A stretch of 64,000 nucleotides of DNA from BACL11 sp945865535 (lineage in GTDB: Bacteria; Bacteroidota; Bacteroidia; Flavobacteriales; BACL11): positions 51,232 through 115,231 of the forward strand of contig CANNBA010000004.1 of NCBI GenBank assembly GCA_947502765.1, given 5' to 3'. A model generated the notes under the pieces. The model had not been told where the DNA came from and made no database searches. It worked only from the letters and a program-made list of their open reading frames with translations. This document shows positions 27,301-34,484 of the stretch, one piece after another; positions within the stretch are counted from its first letter, which is position 1; each line of letters starts with the position of its first letter. Both the position numbers and the translations under genes were made by a program.

Positions 27301-28623
27301 TATATGACTCTCCTCCTCCAAATTATGACGATTAATTTCGACATAAAAATCATCTCCAAAAGTAGCTAACCACCACTTAAATTCTTCTTCAGCTTGGGCT
27401 TCTCCAACATTTAAAATCAAATTAGGGATTATACCATACGTACTTCCAGTTAAAGCAATGATGCCTTCTTTATAGGTCTTGATTAAATCCTTATCAACTC
27501 TAGGAACATAGTAAAAACCCTCAATATTACCTAATGAAGAAAGTTTTGATAAATTATGAAATCCATTTTTGTTTTTACATAAAAAAGGAATCTGAGCTCC
27601 ATAATCTTTTGTTGATTTATCCGCATGATTCTTACACACATTTAGCTCACAACCCAAGACTGCTTTTAAAGCAGGTTTTGCCCCATCATTTACAGCTTTA
27701 TTTATAGGATGATTCAATACTGTATCAATAAATTTATAAGCCCCAAACATATTGGTATGATCGGTAAGACCAACAGCTGGCATTCCCATTTCTACTGCCT
27801 TATTTACCAAATCTTTCACATCAGCAGTAGCCTGTAAAATAGAAAATTGGGAATGCACATGCAAATGGGCAAATGGGGAATCAGATGCTTCATTTACTTC
27901 ATTGGGCTTCATCTCCATTACATCATCAATGGTATCAACTGACTCTATAGCACTGTAAGGCTCGATATTTAAGCCAATAAGCTGAAAAGAATTTGGATTT
28001 ACTGCTTGGTATTTTTTTAACTCATCAGCAGTAAGTCCTGCTTTAGCAAAAGGAATAACTTCCAAACGAACCAACTCTAAAAAACATCTTGCAGTTGCCT
28101 CCACATCAGCAGAAGCATTGTGGGCTTCTGCAAAAGCTTCACCAAATAATTTAGTATGTAACTCTGTTAATTTTGGCCATTTGAACCTCCCTCCTTTGCC
28201 TGCAATAGCACAAAAATTTGTGGCATCATCTCTGGTGTCAATACTAGAGAAATCAGCCAATAAATTAGGCATTTTTTTCCTTAGTAATTCACAGCCAATA
28301 ATATTAGTATCAAATTCAACATTATGCCCAATTACAAATTGTGATTTTTTGACATCTTTTACAAATTCAATTAAAACATCAGCAAGTGGCATACCTTGTT
28401 TTAAAGCTAGCTCAGTAGAAATACCATGTATCTTTTCGGCATTAAAAGGAATATCGTAACCTTCAGGCTTTATAATGTAGTTTTTTACTTCTACTAACTT
28501 GCCTTGTTTATCATGAATTTGCCAAGCTAACTGTACACACCTTGGCCAATTATTAAAATCAGTTATAGGAGCTTTCCAGCTTTGTGGCAAACCTGTGGTT
28601 TCTGTATCAAATATCAAATACAT
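24313..28623 (-). CDS. dnaE: DNA polymerase III alpha subunit with N-terminal exonuclease domain
   Basis: The replicative polymerase. Residues 1 to about 190 form a DEDDh 3'-5' exonuclease: DTETTG (6-11), GHNVEFDTN and HNASADVEATARCF. From about residue 250 comes the PHP domain (FAHLHVHSQFSILQATADV, LTDHTNMFG), then the polymerase palm with the catalytic aspartates in PDIDIDFDDEGRGR near residue 670 and the preceding GPGRGSAAGSVVAYC, then FNKSHSTCYALIAYQTAYLKA, the helix-hairpin-helix region and a C-terminal OB fold (LRLCGVVTEVEHKETKTGK). At 1436 residues it is about 280 longer than E. coli DnaE because of the fused proofreading domain, an arrangement I know from Bacteroidota. A TAAATTTA box ends 3 bases before the ATG. 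Confidence 0.95.
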   Translation of the reverse strand: MYLIFDTETTGLPQSWKAPITDFNNWPRCVQLAWQIHDKQGKLVEVKNYIIKPEGYDIPFNAEKIHGISTELALKQGMPLADVLIEFVKDVKKSQFVIGHNVEFDTNIIGCELLRKKMPNLLADFSSIDTRDDATNFCAIAGKGGRFKWPKLTELHTKLFGEAFAEAHNASADVEATARCFLELVRLEVIPFAKAGLTADELKKYQAVNPNSFQLIGLNIEPYSAIESVDTIDDVMEMKPNEVNEASDSPFAHLHVHSQFSILQATADVKDLVNKAVEMGMPAVGLTDHTNMFGAYKFIDTVLNHPINKAVNDGAKPALKAVLGCELNVCKNHADKSTKDYGAQIPFLCKNKNGFHNLSKLSSLGNIEGFYYVPRVDKDLIKTYKEGIIALTGSTYGIIPNLILNVGEAQAEEEFKWWLATFGDDFYVEINRHNLEEESHINKVLISFAHKYNVKIIGSNNVYYLNKEDANAHDILLCVKDGEMQATPKGNGRGFRYGFPNDEFYFKSSAQMQELFADLPEAIANISHLIDKIESYTLSREVLLPKFDIPSEFNDQKDKEDGGKRGENAYLRYLTYEGAKERYVEVTDEIKERIDFELQVIENSAYPGYFLIVQDLIKQARKMDVSVGPGRGSAAGSVVAYCTTITNVDPIKYDLLFERFLNPERVSLPDIDIDFDDEGRGRIIDWVVNKYGKENVAQIITYGTMAAKSSIRDTARVLDLPLFEADRAAKLVPDMTSLDEIFSWDDITLKEKVKGDQLTNTKELIALSKGSDLTAETINLARKLEGNVRNIGTHACGVIIAPKPLMDLIPITRAKDSDLMVTQFDNSVVEDAGLLKMDFLGLRNLTIIKDCQKIIKKLHNVNLDIDAITLDDDKTFKIFQNAETSGIFQFSSDGMKAHLKQLKPDKFDDLIAMNALYRPGPMEYIPNYIKRKHGKEAIAYDLPEMQEFLSGTYGITVYQEQVMLLSQKLAGFSKGDADLLRKGMGKKIKAVLDKLKPKFFDGCAENGFDLKTVEKIWTDWEAFASYAFNKSHSTCYALIAYQTAYLKAYYPSELMASLLTNHMNDIKDITYFMEECKRMGVSVLGPDVNESFYKFAVNKNGEIRFGLGAVKGVGEGAVEAIVNERKQHGNYIAFDDFMMRVDLRSANKRALDSLAYSGGFDSFKLKRYQYFSKEDNGQSYLENMIKFGNKVRYSSNSNQFDMFGESTEASIQAPIPSDTPPWTTMEILSKEKEVVGIYISGHPLDDYKLEIDNFCNGDLSMLNNMDKINGKDLRLCGVVTEVEHKETKTGKPFGVLHLEDYHNSYSFYLFGDDYINFKAYLTEGWLLHLSGKVKKKFYNEDLEFKISSIDLLAEIMDKQVRDIVLRLDLNDISESLVGEISTLASKKSGKHSLVINVVDPLNKYEVDLLSRKMKVSLDKDFLTQINALSQIKMIVK

Positions 28624-28662
28624 GTATAAATTTAGAGCTTGAAAAATGAACTGTAAATTTAA

Positions 28663-28703
28663 GAAAACAAAAAAGTCAGCTCTTTGGTTTAGAACTGACT
28701 TTT
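28663..28703 (-). terminator. Rho-independent terminator of the cysteine synthase gene
   Basis: The outer stem AAAAGTCAG/CTGACTTTT with a further inner TCT/AGA pairing (28671-28703) is followed on the minus strand by a T-rich run. It separates the cysteine synthase gene from dnaE. Confidence 0.78.
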
Positions 28704-28728
28704 AAAAATGTTAGTAAGTTTTAAAATG

Positions 28729-29703
28729 CTATATAAACTTCATTGCTTTCATCCAATCATCATTAAAAAGCTTGCCGACATAACGCGTACCATGATCATG
28801 AAAAATAACCACAACAATATCCTCTTTTGAAAGCTTTTCTTTCATTTGATTGATTCCTGCAACAGCACTACCTGCTGAATAACCTACCATAATTCCTTCT
28901 TCACGAGCTAATCTTCTGGCCATAATAGCACCATCCTTATCTGACACTTTCTCAAAATGATCGATTAAGCTAAAATCAACATTTTTAGGTAAAATATCCT
29001 CACCAATACCTTCTGTAATATAAGAGTAAATTTCATTTTTATCGAACTCTCCAGTCTCATGATATTTCTTAAAAACCGAACCATAAGTATCAATACCCCA
29101 AATTTTAATTTTTGGATTTTGCTCTTTTAAATACTTTGATGTACCTGATATTGTACCGCCAGTTCCCACTCCAACTACTAAATGTGTTATTTTCCCATTT
29201 GTTTGTTCCCAAATCTCAGGACCAGTACTCTGGTAATGAGCCTTTGTATTAGAAGGATTGTCATATTGATTTACATACCAAGAATTTGGTAGTTCTTCTG
29301 ACAATCTCCTTGCAACTGAATAATAAGACCTTGGATCCTCTGGCTCAACATTAGTAGGGCAAACCTTAACATCAGCACCCACTGCACGCAAAATATCCAT
29401 TTTTTCTTTGGATTGCTTGTCTGCCATTACAAAAATACATTTATACCCTTTTTGGATAGCTACAAGTGCTAAGCCCATACCTGTATTACCAGATGTTCCC
29501 TCAATAATTGTGCCTCCTGGTTTTAATCTCCCATCTGTTTCAGCATCCTCTACCATCTTTAAAGCCATACGATCTTTAGTAGAGTGTCCAGGATTAAAAG
29601 TCTCCACTTTTGCCAAAACTAAAGCATCCGTTTCCATTACATTATTAAGCTTTACTAAGGGTGTATTTCCTATAGTCTCTAATATATTATTATAATATTT
29701 CAT
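28729..29703 (-). CDS. Cysteine synthase (PLP-dependent)
   Basis: Makes cysteine from O-acetylserine and sulfide. The PLP lysine lies in NPGHSTKDRMALKM (about residues 37-50), the phosphate-binding loop in GTSGNTGMGLALVA, and the glycine-rich loop in VGVGTGGTISGTSKYL. It has 324 residues, as expected for CysK/CysM, and lacks a C-terminal CBS domain. It starts IGNTPLVKLNN like both isozymes. Whether it prefers O-acetylserine (CysK) or thiosulfate/O-phosphoserine (CysM) cannot be told. A -7 box is 17 bases upstream and a terminator follows the stop. Confidence 0.9.
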   Translation of the reverse strand: MKYYNNILETIGNTPLVKLNNVMETDALVLAKVETFNPGHSTKDRMALKMVEDAETDGRLKPGGTIIEGTSGNTGMGLALVAIQKGYKCIFVMADKQSKEKMDILRAVGADVKVCPTNVEPEDPRSYYSVARRLSEELPNSWYVNQYDNPSNTKAHYQSTGPEIWEQTNGKITHLVVGVGTGGTISGTSKYLKEQNPKIKIWGIDTYGSVFKKYHETGEFDKNEIYSYITEGIGEDILPKNVDFSLIDHFEKVSDKDGAIMARRLAREEGIMVGYSAGSAVAGINQMKEKLSKEDIVVVIFHDHGTRYVGKLFNDDWMKAMKFI

Positions 29704-29720
29704 TTCTATAAATTACAGAG

Positions 29721-29728
29721 CAAAATTA
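29721..29728 (-). promoter_or_regulatory. -7 box of the cysteine synthase gene
   Basis: TAATTTTG on the minus strand, 17 bases before the ATG. Confidence 0.5.
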
Positions 29729-29734
29729 TTAAAA

Positions 29735-30958
29735 TTACTCAAAGCGAATTGCTTTTATTGGTGTGATTTTTGTAATGATTACTGATGGAATAATTAAGAT
29801 TAAATAACAGACAATTACCGTGCCAACATTTAGCATTAATAGATGTGAAAAATTAAAATGAATTGGAACAGTATTCATATAATAGGTTTCAGGATCAAGA
29901 GCAATAAGAGAGAACTTTTTTTGTAAAAAAGCAAAACCAAATGCTAGAGCATTGCCTAATAATAAGCCCTTAAGAATAAGATGCACCGCACTATACAGAA
30001 AAACCTTACGCACACTCCAATTAGTTGCCCCTAATGCTTTTAAAATACCAATTAAACGAGTACGCTCTAAAATAAGAATCAACAAAGCAGTAATCATATT
30101 TATAGTCCCAACAATAAGCATAAGTATTAAAATTACTCGAACATTTATATCTTGTAAATCTAACCAATCAAAAATTTGGGGTGTCTTTTCTTTTATGCTT
30201 TGAGCATTTAAATCATAAGGAATTTTCTTGTATACTCTTTGAGTAATTAGATCTAAATCATCAAAATTATTAATTGCAATTTCAAAACCACCAACTAGAG
30301 TATCTTGCCAAGAATTTAGAGCTTGTATGTGTTTAATATCTCCCAGAACATACAACTTGTCAAAATCAACCATAGCAGTATTGTATATTCCTTTAATATT
30401 GAATTTACGCACCCTAGGAGGATCCTGAACAAAATACATTACTAAACTGTCAGATACATTTAATTTTAAAAGCTTAGCAACTTCCTTTGAAATTAAAATA
30501 TCATTTGATTTTATGCTGTCATCAAGATTCAAAACCTCTCCAGAGGCCAAATTATCATTAAAAAAAGTCCAATCATAATCAGAAGAAACTCCTTTTAATA
30601 CAACACCATGAATTTCATCAGAGGTTTTTATAATAGCTGCTTTAGTTGCAAAAACATTAATATTCTTTATACCCTCATCATCATTCATGGAAGGATAGAA
30701 ATCCTGATTAATGCTTATTGGAACAGTCTCGTAAGATTGATTTTGAGTAAAGCTACTGATTGTAATATGCGATCCAAAACCAATAATTTTAGATGAAATA
30801 TCGTTTTTAAAGCCAGTAACAACCATTACTGCAATTAACATAACCGCCACCGAAAGTGCGATAGCTAAAATTGCTATTCGCAAAATTGGCTTTGTGTAGG
30901 AATTATTTTTTTCCTTTGCAGTAAATAATTTTTTGGCTATAAAATATTCAACATTCAT
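29735..30958 (-). CDS. LolC/LolE-type ABC transporter permease
   Basis: A 407-residue permease of the MacB/FtsX superfamily, in the family that extracts lipoproteins from the inner membrane. The N-terminal helix (ILRIAILAIALSVAVMLIAVMVV) is followed by a periplasmic MacB-PCD domain and three C-terminal helices; the conserved stretches GFKNDISSKIIGFGSHITI, ILKALGATNWSVRKVF and LERTRLIGILKALG fit. I use ATG 30958 (MNVEYFIAKKLF), since the longer frame to 31060 is antisense to the NamZ gene and lacks features. Only four bases separate this ATG from that of the divergent NamZ gene. Confidence 0.87.
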   Translation of the reverse strand: MNVEYFIAKKLFTAKEKNNSYTKPILRIAILAIALSVAVMLIAVMVVTGFKNDISSKIIGFGSHITISSFTQNQSYETVPISINQDFYPSMNDDEGIKNINVFATKAAIIKTSDEIHGVVLKGVSSDYDWTFFNDNLASGEVLNLDDSIKSNDILISKEVAKLLKLNVSDSLVMYFVQDPPRVRKFNIKGIYNTAMVDFDKLYVLGDIKHIQALNSWQDTLVGGFEIAINNFDDLDLITQRVYKKIPYDLNAQSIKEKTPQIFDWLDLQDINVRVILILMLIVGTINMITALLILILERTRLIGILKALGATNWSVRKVFLYSAVHLILKGLLLGNALAFGFAFLQKKFSLIALDPETYYMNTVPIHFNFSHLLMLNVGTVIVCYLILIIPSVIITKITPIKAIRFE

Positions 30959-30962
30959 CTTG

Positions 30963-32102
30963 ATGGCGAAAATAAAACAAATAATCTGCATAGGTTTACT
31001 CCTACTCACTTTTAGTGTAAATGCTCGAGAATTAGTATTGGGTGCTGAGCGAACTAACATCTATTTACCTCTATTAAAAAACAAAAAAATAGCAGTTGTA
31101 GGAAACCAAACTTCAATGATTGCCAATACGCACTTAGTAGATAGTTTGCTAAGCTTAAAAGTAAATGTTGTAAAAGTATTTTCTCCTGAACATGGATTTA
31201 GAGGAAAGGCTGATGCAGGAGCAAAAATTGAAGATGAAACAGATGAGAAAACAGGACTTCCGATTATATCACTTTATGGAAAAAACAAAAAACCAACTGT
31301 TGAACAATTAAAAGGAATTGAACTTTTACTTTTTGATATTCAAGATGTAGGAGCTCGTTTTTACACCTATATTTCCACACTTCATTATGTAATGGAAGCT
31401 GCCGCAGAGAACAATATAAAAGTAATTGTACTTGATAGGCCTAATCCAAATGGACATTATATTGATGGACCTATAAGAGAAAAAGGTTTTGAAAGTTTTG
31501 TAGGAATGCACCCTATACCGATTGTACACGCAATGACCATTGGAGAATATGCACAAATGATAAATGGAGAAAAATGGATAGCAAGACAATGTGATTTGAC
31601 CGTAATAGAAATGGAAAATTACACACACAACATGAGTTATGATTTACCCATAAAGCCCTCTCCTAATTTACCGAACTCTAGATCTATAAACTTATATCCT
31701 AGTCTGTGTTTATTTGAAGGGACAAATGTAAGTTTAGGTAGAGGTACTGAGTATCCGTTTCAACATTTTGGAGCTCCTTATTTGAAAAGCAATTATAGTT
31801 TCACCCCTAAAAGTGGTGAAGGAAGTAAATCTCCAACACATGAAAACAAAAAATACTTTGGAACTGACCTTAGATTTCAAGATAATTATTTAGAAGAAAT
31901 CAACTTAAATTGGCTCATTGAAAGCTATAACAATTGCCCAGAAAAAGAAAAATTCTTCAATAGCTTCTTTGATAAATTAGCTGGAACAGATAAATTAAGA
32001 TTGCAAATAATTGAAGCTAAAACAGTCAAAGAAATAAAAGAAAGTTGGCAAGAAGGATTAAATGAGTTTAAAAAGATTAGAAATAAATATTTACTTTATT
32101 AA
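30963..32102 (+). CDS. namZ: Exo-beta-N-acetylmuramidase NamZ (DUF1343)
   Basis: Releases terminal MurNAc from peptidoglycan fragments. The protein has a signal peptide (MAKIKQIICIGLLLLTFSVNA), then the family core: KKIAVVGNQTSM, the FSPEHGFRG motif holding the proposed catalytic glutamate (about residue 75), LLFDIQDVGARFYTY, VLDRPNPNG and PSPNLPNSRSINLYPSLCLFEGTN. The mature protein is about 358 residues, normal for DUF1343. ATG 30963 is chosen because the signal peptide starts there. With the MurQ and Mpl-like genes in this window it fits a MurNAc recovery route. It overlaps the convergent YkgJ gene by 12 bases. Confidence 0.9.
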   Translation: MAKIKQIICIGLLLLTFSVNARELVLGAERTNIYLPLLKNKKIAVVGNQTSMIANTHLVDSLLSLKVNVVKVFSPEHGFRGKADAGAKIEDETDEKTGLPIISLYGKNKKPTVEQLKGIELLLFDIQDVGARFYTYISTLHYVMEAAAENNIKVIVLDRPNPNGHYIDGPIREKGFESFVGMHPIPIVHAMTIGEYAQMINGEKWIARQCDLTVIEMENYTHNMSYDLPIKPSPNLPNSRSINLYPSLCLFEGTNVSLGRGTEYPFQHFGAPYLKSNYSFTPKSGEGSKSPTHENKKYFGTDLRFQDNYLEEINLNWLIESYNNCPEKEKFFNSFFDKLAGTDKLRLQIIEAKTVKEIKESWQEGLNEFKKIRNKYLLY

Positions 32103-32579
32103 TTTCTTTTTTAGTTTTTCTACAATATCATAAACGGCAGGACATACTTCTACATTCTTTTCTGTAAGATTTAATAGCTGATATTGCTTTTCTCTGTTGG
32201 TATGAGGAAACTCCCTACAAGCTTTAGGTTTTACCTCATAAATAGAACAATGGTTGTCCTTGGCTAAAAAAACACAAGGAACTGATTTCAACACATAATC
32301 TTTATCCTCATCAATGCGCAAATACTTTTCAGTAAATTCTGAAGGTTTTAAACTAAGGTGCTTTGCAATTCTACTAATATCTTTATCAGTAAAGAGTGGC
32401 CCAGTAGTTTTGCAACAATTAGCACATTCTAAGCAATTAGTGGTTTTAAAAACCATTTCATGTAAAGGATGAATAAGCTTATCTAAAACTTTTGGTTTTA
32501 CCTTTTTCAAACGCTTGAAAAACTGCTCGTTTTCTTTGCGTTTAAATTTTGACTGCTCTTGATGATGAGCTAAGTCCAT
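32091..32579 (-). CDS. YkgJ-family cysteine cluster protein
   Basis: A 162-residue zinc- or iron-binding protein with the cluster CLECANCCKTTGP (about residues 53-65) and later SVPCVFLAKDNHCSIYEVKPKACREFP, the cysteine spacing of the YkgJ family. Function unknown. Its start overlaps the stop of the upstream aminotransferase gene by one base (TAATG), so the two are coupled. The 3' end overlaps the NamZ gene. Confidence 0.85.
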   Translation of the reverse strand: MDLAHHQEQSKFKRKENEQFFKRLKKVKPKVLDKLIHPLHEMVFKTTNCLECANCCKTTGPLFTDKDISRIAKHLSLKPSEFTEKYLRIDEDKDYVLKSVPCVFLAKDNHCSIYEVKPKACREFPHTNREKQYQLLNLTEKNVEVCPAVYDIVEKLKKKLIK

Positions 32580-33778
32580 TAGATAGTTCTTCCAGGATAT
32601 ACTTTTAATGCCTCATCTAGTATTTTTATTGCAGCTTTTAACGATTCTTTATTAAGCACATAAGCAATACGAACCTGATTAACCCCAGTATTTGGTGTGG
32701 CATAAAATCCAGCTGCAGGCGCTACCATAACAGTTTCTCCATTGAAATCAAAATCTTCCAAAAGCCACTGAGCAAATTTATCAGCATCATCAATAGGTAA
32801 TTGAGCTATCGCATAAAAAGCCCCTTTAGGTTTTGGGCAGATAACTCCCTCAATTTTATTTAACCCCTCAATTAGAACATCTCTCCTAGATACATACTCA
32901 GAACTAACCTCTTGAAAATAAGATTTTGGTGTGCTTAAGGCAGCTTCTCCAGCTATTTGCCCGAATGTTGGAGGAGAAAGACGAGCTTGTGCAAATTTTA
33001 AAGCAGTAGTCATTACTTCTTTATTTTTAGAAACAATACAGCCTACTCTAATTCCGCACATACTATACCTTTTAGAAGTAGAATCAATCACAATTGCATT
33101 TTGGCCTAAACCTTCAATATTTAGCACAGAATGATGCTGATTCCCGTCATAAGCAAATTCTCTGTATACTTCATCTGCAATTAAAAATAAATCATACTTA
33201 ATAACAATGTCTCTTAAGGTTTCTAACTCCTTTTTGGAATACAAATAGCCAGTAGGATTTCCAGGATTACAAATAAGAATTGCTTTTGTTTTAGTAGTAA
33301 TTAATTTTTCAAATTCCTCTATAGCAGGCAGTGCAAATCCATCATTAATGGAAGTTGCAATTGGTTTTACCTTTACTCCAGCAGACATAGAAAACCCATT
33401 ATAATTGGCATAAAATGGCTCAGGAATAATAATTTCATCTCCAGGATCTAAACAAGAATTAAGCGCAAATAAAAGAGCCTCCGAACCACCTGTTGTAACC
33501 ATTACATCATTATAATCTACATCAATTGCTAAATTTTGGTAATATGATGCCAATCCTTTTCTGTAACTTTCAAATCCAGCTGAATGTGAGTACTCTACAA
33601 CCTTATTGGAAAAATTATGTATTGCATCTAAAGCAAGTTCAGGAGTTTTAATATCGGGTTGCCCAATATTTAAGTGATATACTTTTTTACCTGCTTTTTT
33701 TGCTTTCTCAGCAAATGGCACCAACTTTCTAATTGGTGACTCTGGCATTGCAATTCCTTTTTGTGAAATTTTTGGCAT
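32579..33778 (-). CDS. Class I/II PLP-dependent aminotransferase (aspartate aminotransferase-like)
   Basis: A fold-type I aminotransferase. It has the N-terminal YHLNIGQPDIKTPE, the aromatic stacking and aspartate region LLICNPGNPTGYLYSKKE and IADEVYREFAYDG, the PLP lysine in SSTSKRYSMCGIRVGC (about residues 234-242), and a C-terminal arginine in NQVRIAYVL for the substrate carboxylate. The 399 residues are normal. Substrate may be aspartate, another amino acid or kynurenine-like; the group is broad. A DUF1573-gene terminator lies just upstream. Confidence 0.87.
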   Translation of the reverse strand: MPKISQKGIAMPESPIRKLVPFAEKAKKAGKKVYHLNIGQPDIKTPELALDAIHNFSNKVVEYSHSAGFESYRKGLASYYQNLAIDVDYNDVMVTTGGSEALLFALNSCLDPGDEIIIPEPFYANYNGFSMSAGVKVKPIATSINDGFALPAIEEFEKLITTKTKAILICNPGNPTGYLYSKKELETLRDIVIKYDLFLIADEVYREFAYDGNQHHSVLNIEGLGQNAIVIDSTSKRYSMCGIRVGCIVSKNKEVMTTALKFAQARLSPPTFGQIAGEAALSTPKSYFQEVSSEYVSRRDVLIEGLNKIEGVICPKPKGAFYAIAQLPIDDADKFAQWLLEDFDFNGETVMVAPAAGFYATPNTGVNQVRIAYVLNKESLKAAIKILDEALKVYPGRTI

Positions 33779-33790
33779 AAATTAAATTTT

Positions 33791-33820
33791 ATAAAAAAAC
33801 ACCCTCAAAATTGAGGGTGT
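33791..33820 (-). terminator. Rho-independent terminator of the DUF1573 gene
   Basis: A 10-bp stem ACACCCTCAA/TTGAGGGTGT (33799-33808 with 33811-33820) is followed on the minus strand by a seven-T run. It lies between the DUF1573 stop and the aminotransferase start. Confidence 0.85.
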
Positions 33821-33847
33821 AAATGTCGCAATATTTTTTGGATTGAA

Positions 33848-34342
33848 TTATTTCTTTTCCAAAGGAGCTCCTGTTGTTTTTTTCTCAGGAGTTTGAGCAT
33901 CTTTAGAAGCAGGATTTACTTCTCCTATAATTGTTAAAAAAACTGGCGCCTTATCAGCATTAGTTGTTAATGTAATGTTTTTTTTAAATACTCCTTCTCT
34001 TTTAGTATCATATTCTACTCCAATCTCTCCAGTTTTACCAGGAGCAATAGGTTCTTTAGGCCAAGTTGGTACTGTGCATCCACAACTCCCCTTTGCGTTA
34101 TTAATAATCAATGGTTCTTTCCCATTATTTTTAAATACGAATTTTCTAGCACCATTTGAAAATTTTTCGATTTTACCATAATCAACCACCTTTGATACAA
34201 AATCTATTGTTGCATTAGCAATTTTAATTTCTGTTTCTTGTTCTGTTGCTTCTTTTTGAACAGGTTTAGTATCTTGAATTTTTTGTGCATTAACTACAGT
34301 GATTCCACAGATCAAAGCTAAGGATAAAAGTATTTTTTTCAT
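33848..34342 (-). CDS. DUF1573 family exported protein
   Basis: A 164-residue protein with a signal peptide (MKKILLSLALICGITVVNAQ) and one DUF1573 domain, an Ig-like beta-sandwich. The family motif NNGKEPLIINNAKGSCGCTVPTWPKEPIAPG is present, with its CGCT cysteines. The C-terminus is a lysine-rich tail. Predicted in the periplasm; function unknown. It has its own -7 box (42 bases upstream of ATG) and terminator. Confidence 0.87.
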   Translation of the reverse strand: MKKILLSLALICGITVVNAQKIQDTKPVQKEATEQETEIKIANATIDFVSKVVDYGKIEKFSNGARKFVFKNNGKEPLIINNAKGSCGCTVPTWPKEPIAPGKTGEIGVEYDTKREGVFKKNITLTTNADKAPVFLTIIGEVNPASKDAQTPEKKTTGAPLEKK

Positions 34343-34384
34343 TTTTTATGTAATTTTAAAAATTGTTTTCAAACTAATGAACGG

Positions 34385-34392
34385 CAAAATTA
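34385..34392 (-). promoter_or_regulatory. -7 box of the DUF1573 gene
   Basis: TAATTTTG on the minus strand, 42 bases before the ATG. Confidence 0.45.
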
Positions 34393-34484
34393 ACAAAATA
34401 TTTTCTTTCTCCAAATAAAATTATCAAACAAATCATAAAAAAATTAGAATGTGTACATTTACCGGCTTAAATTAAAAGTGATAC

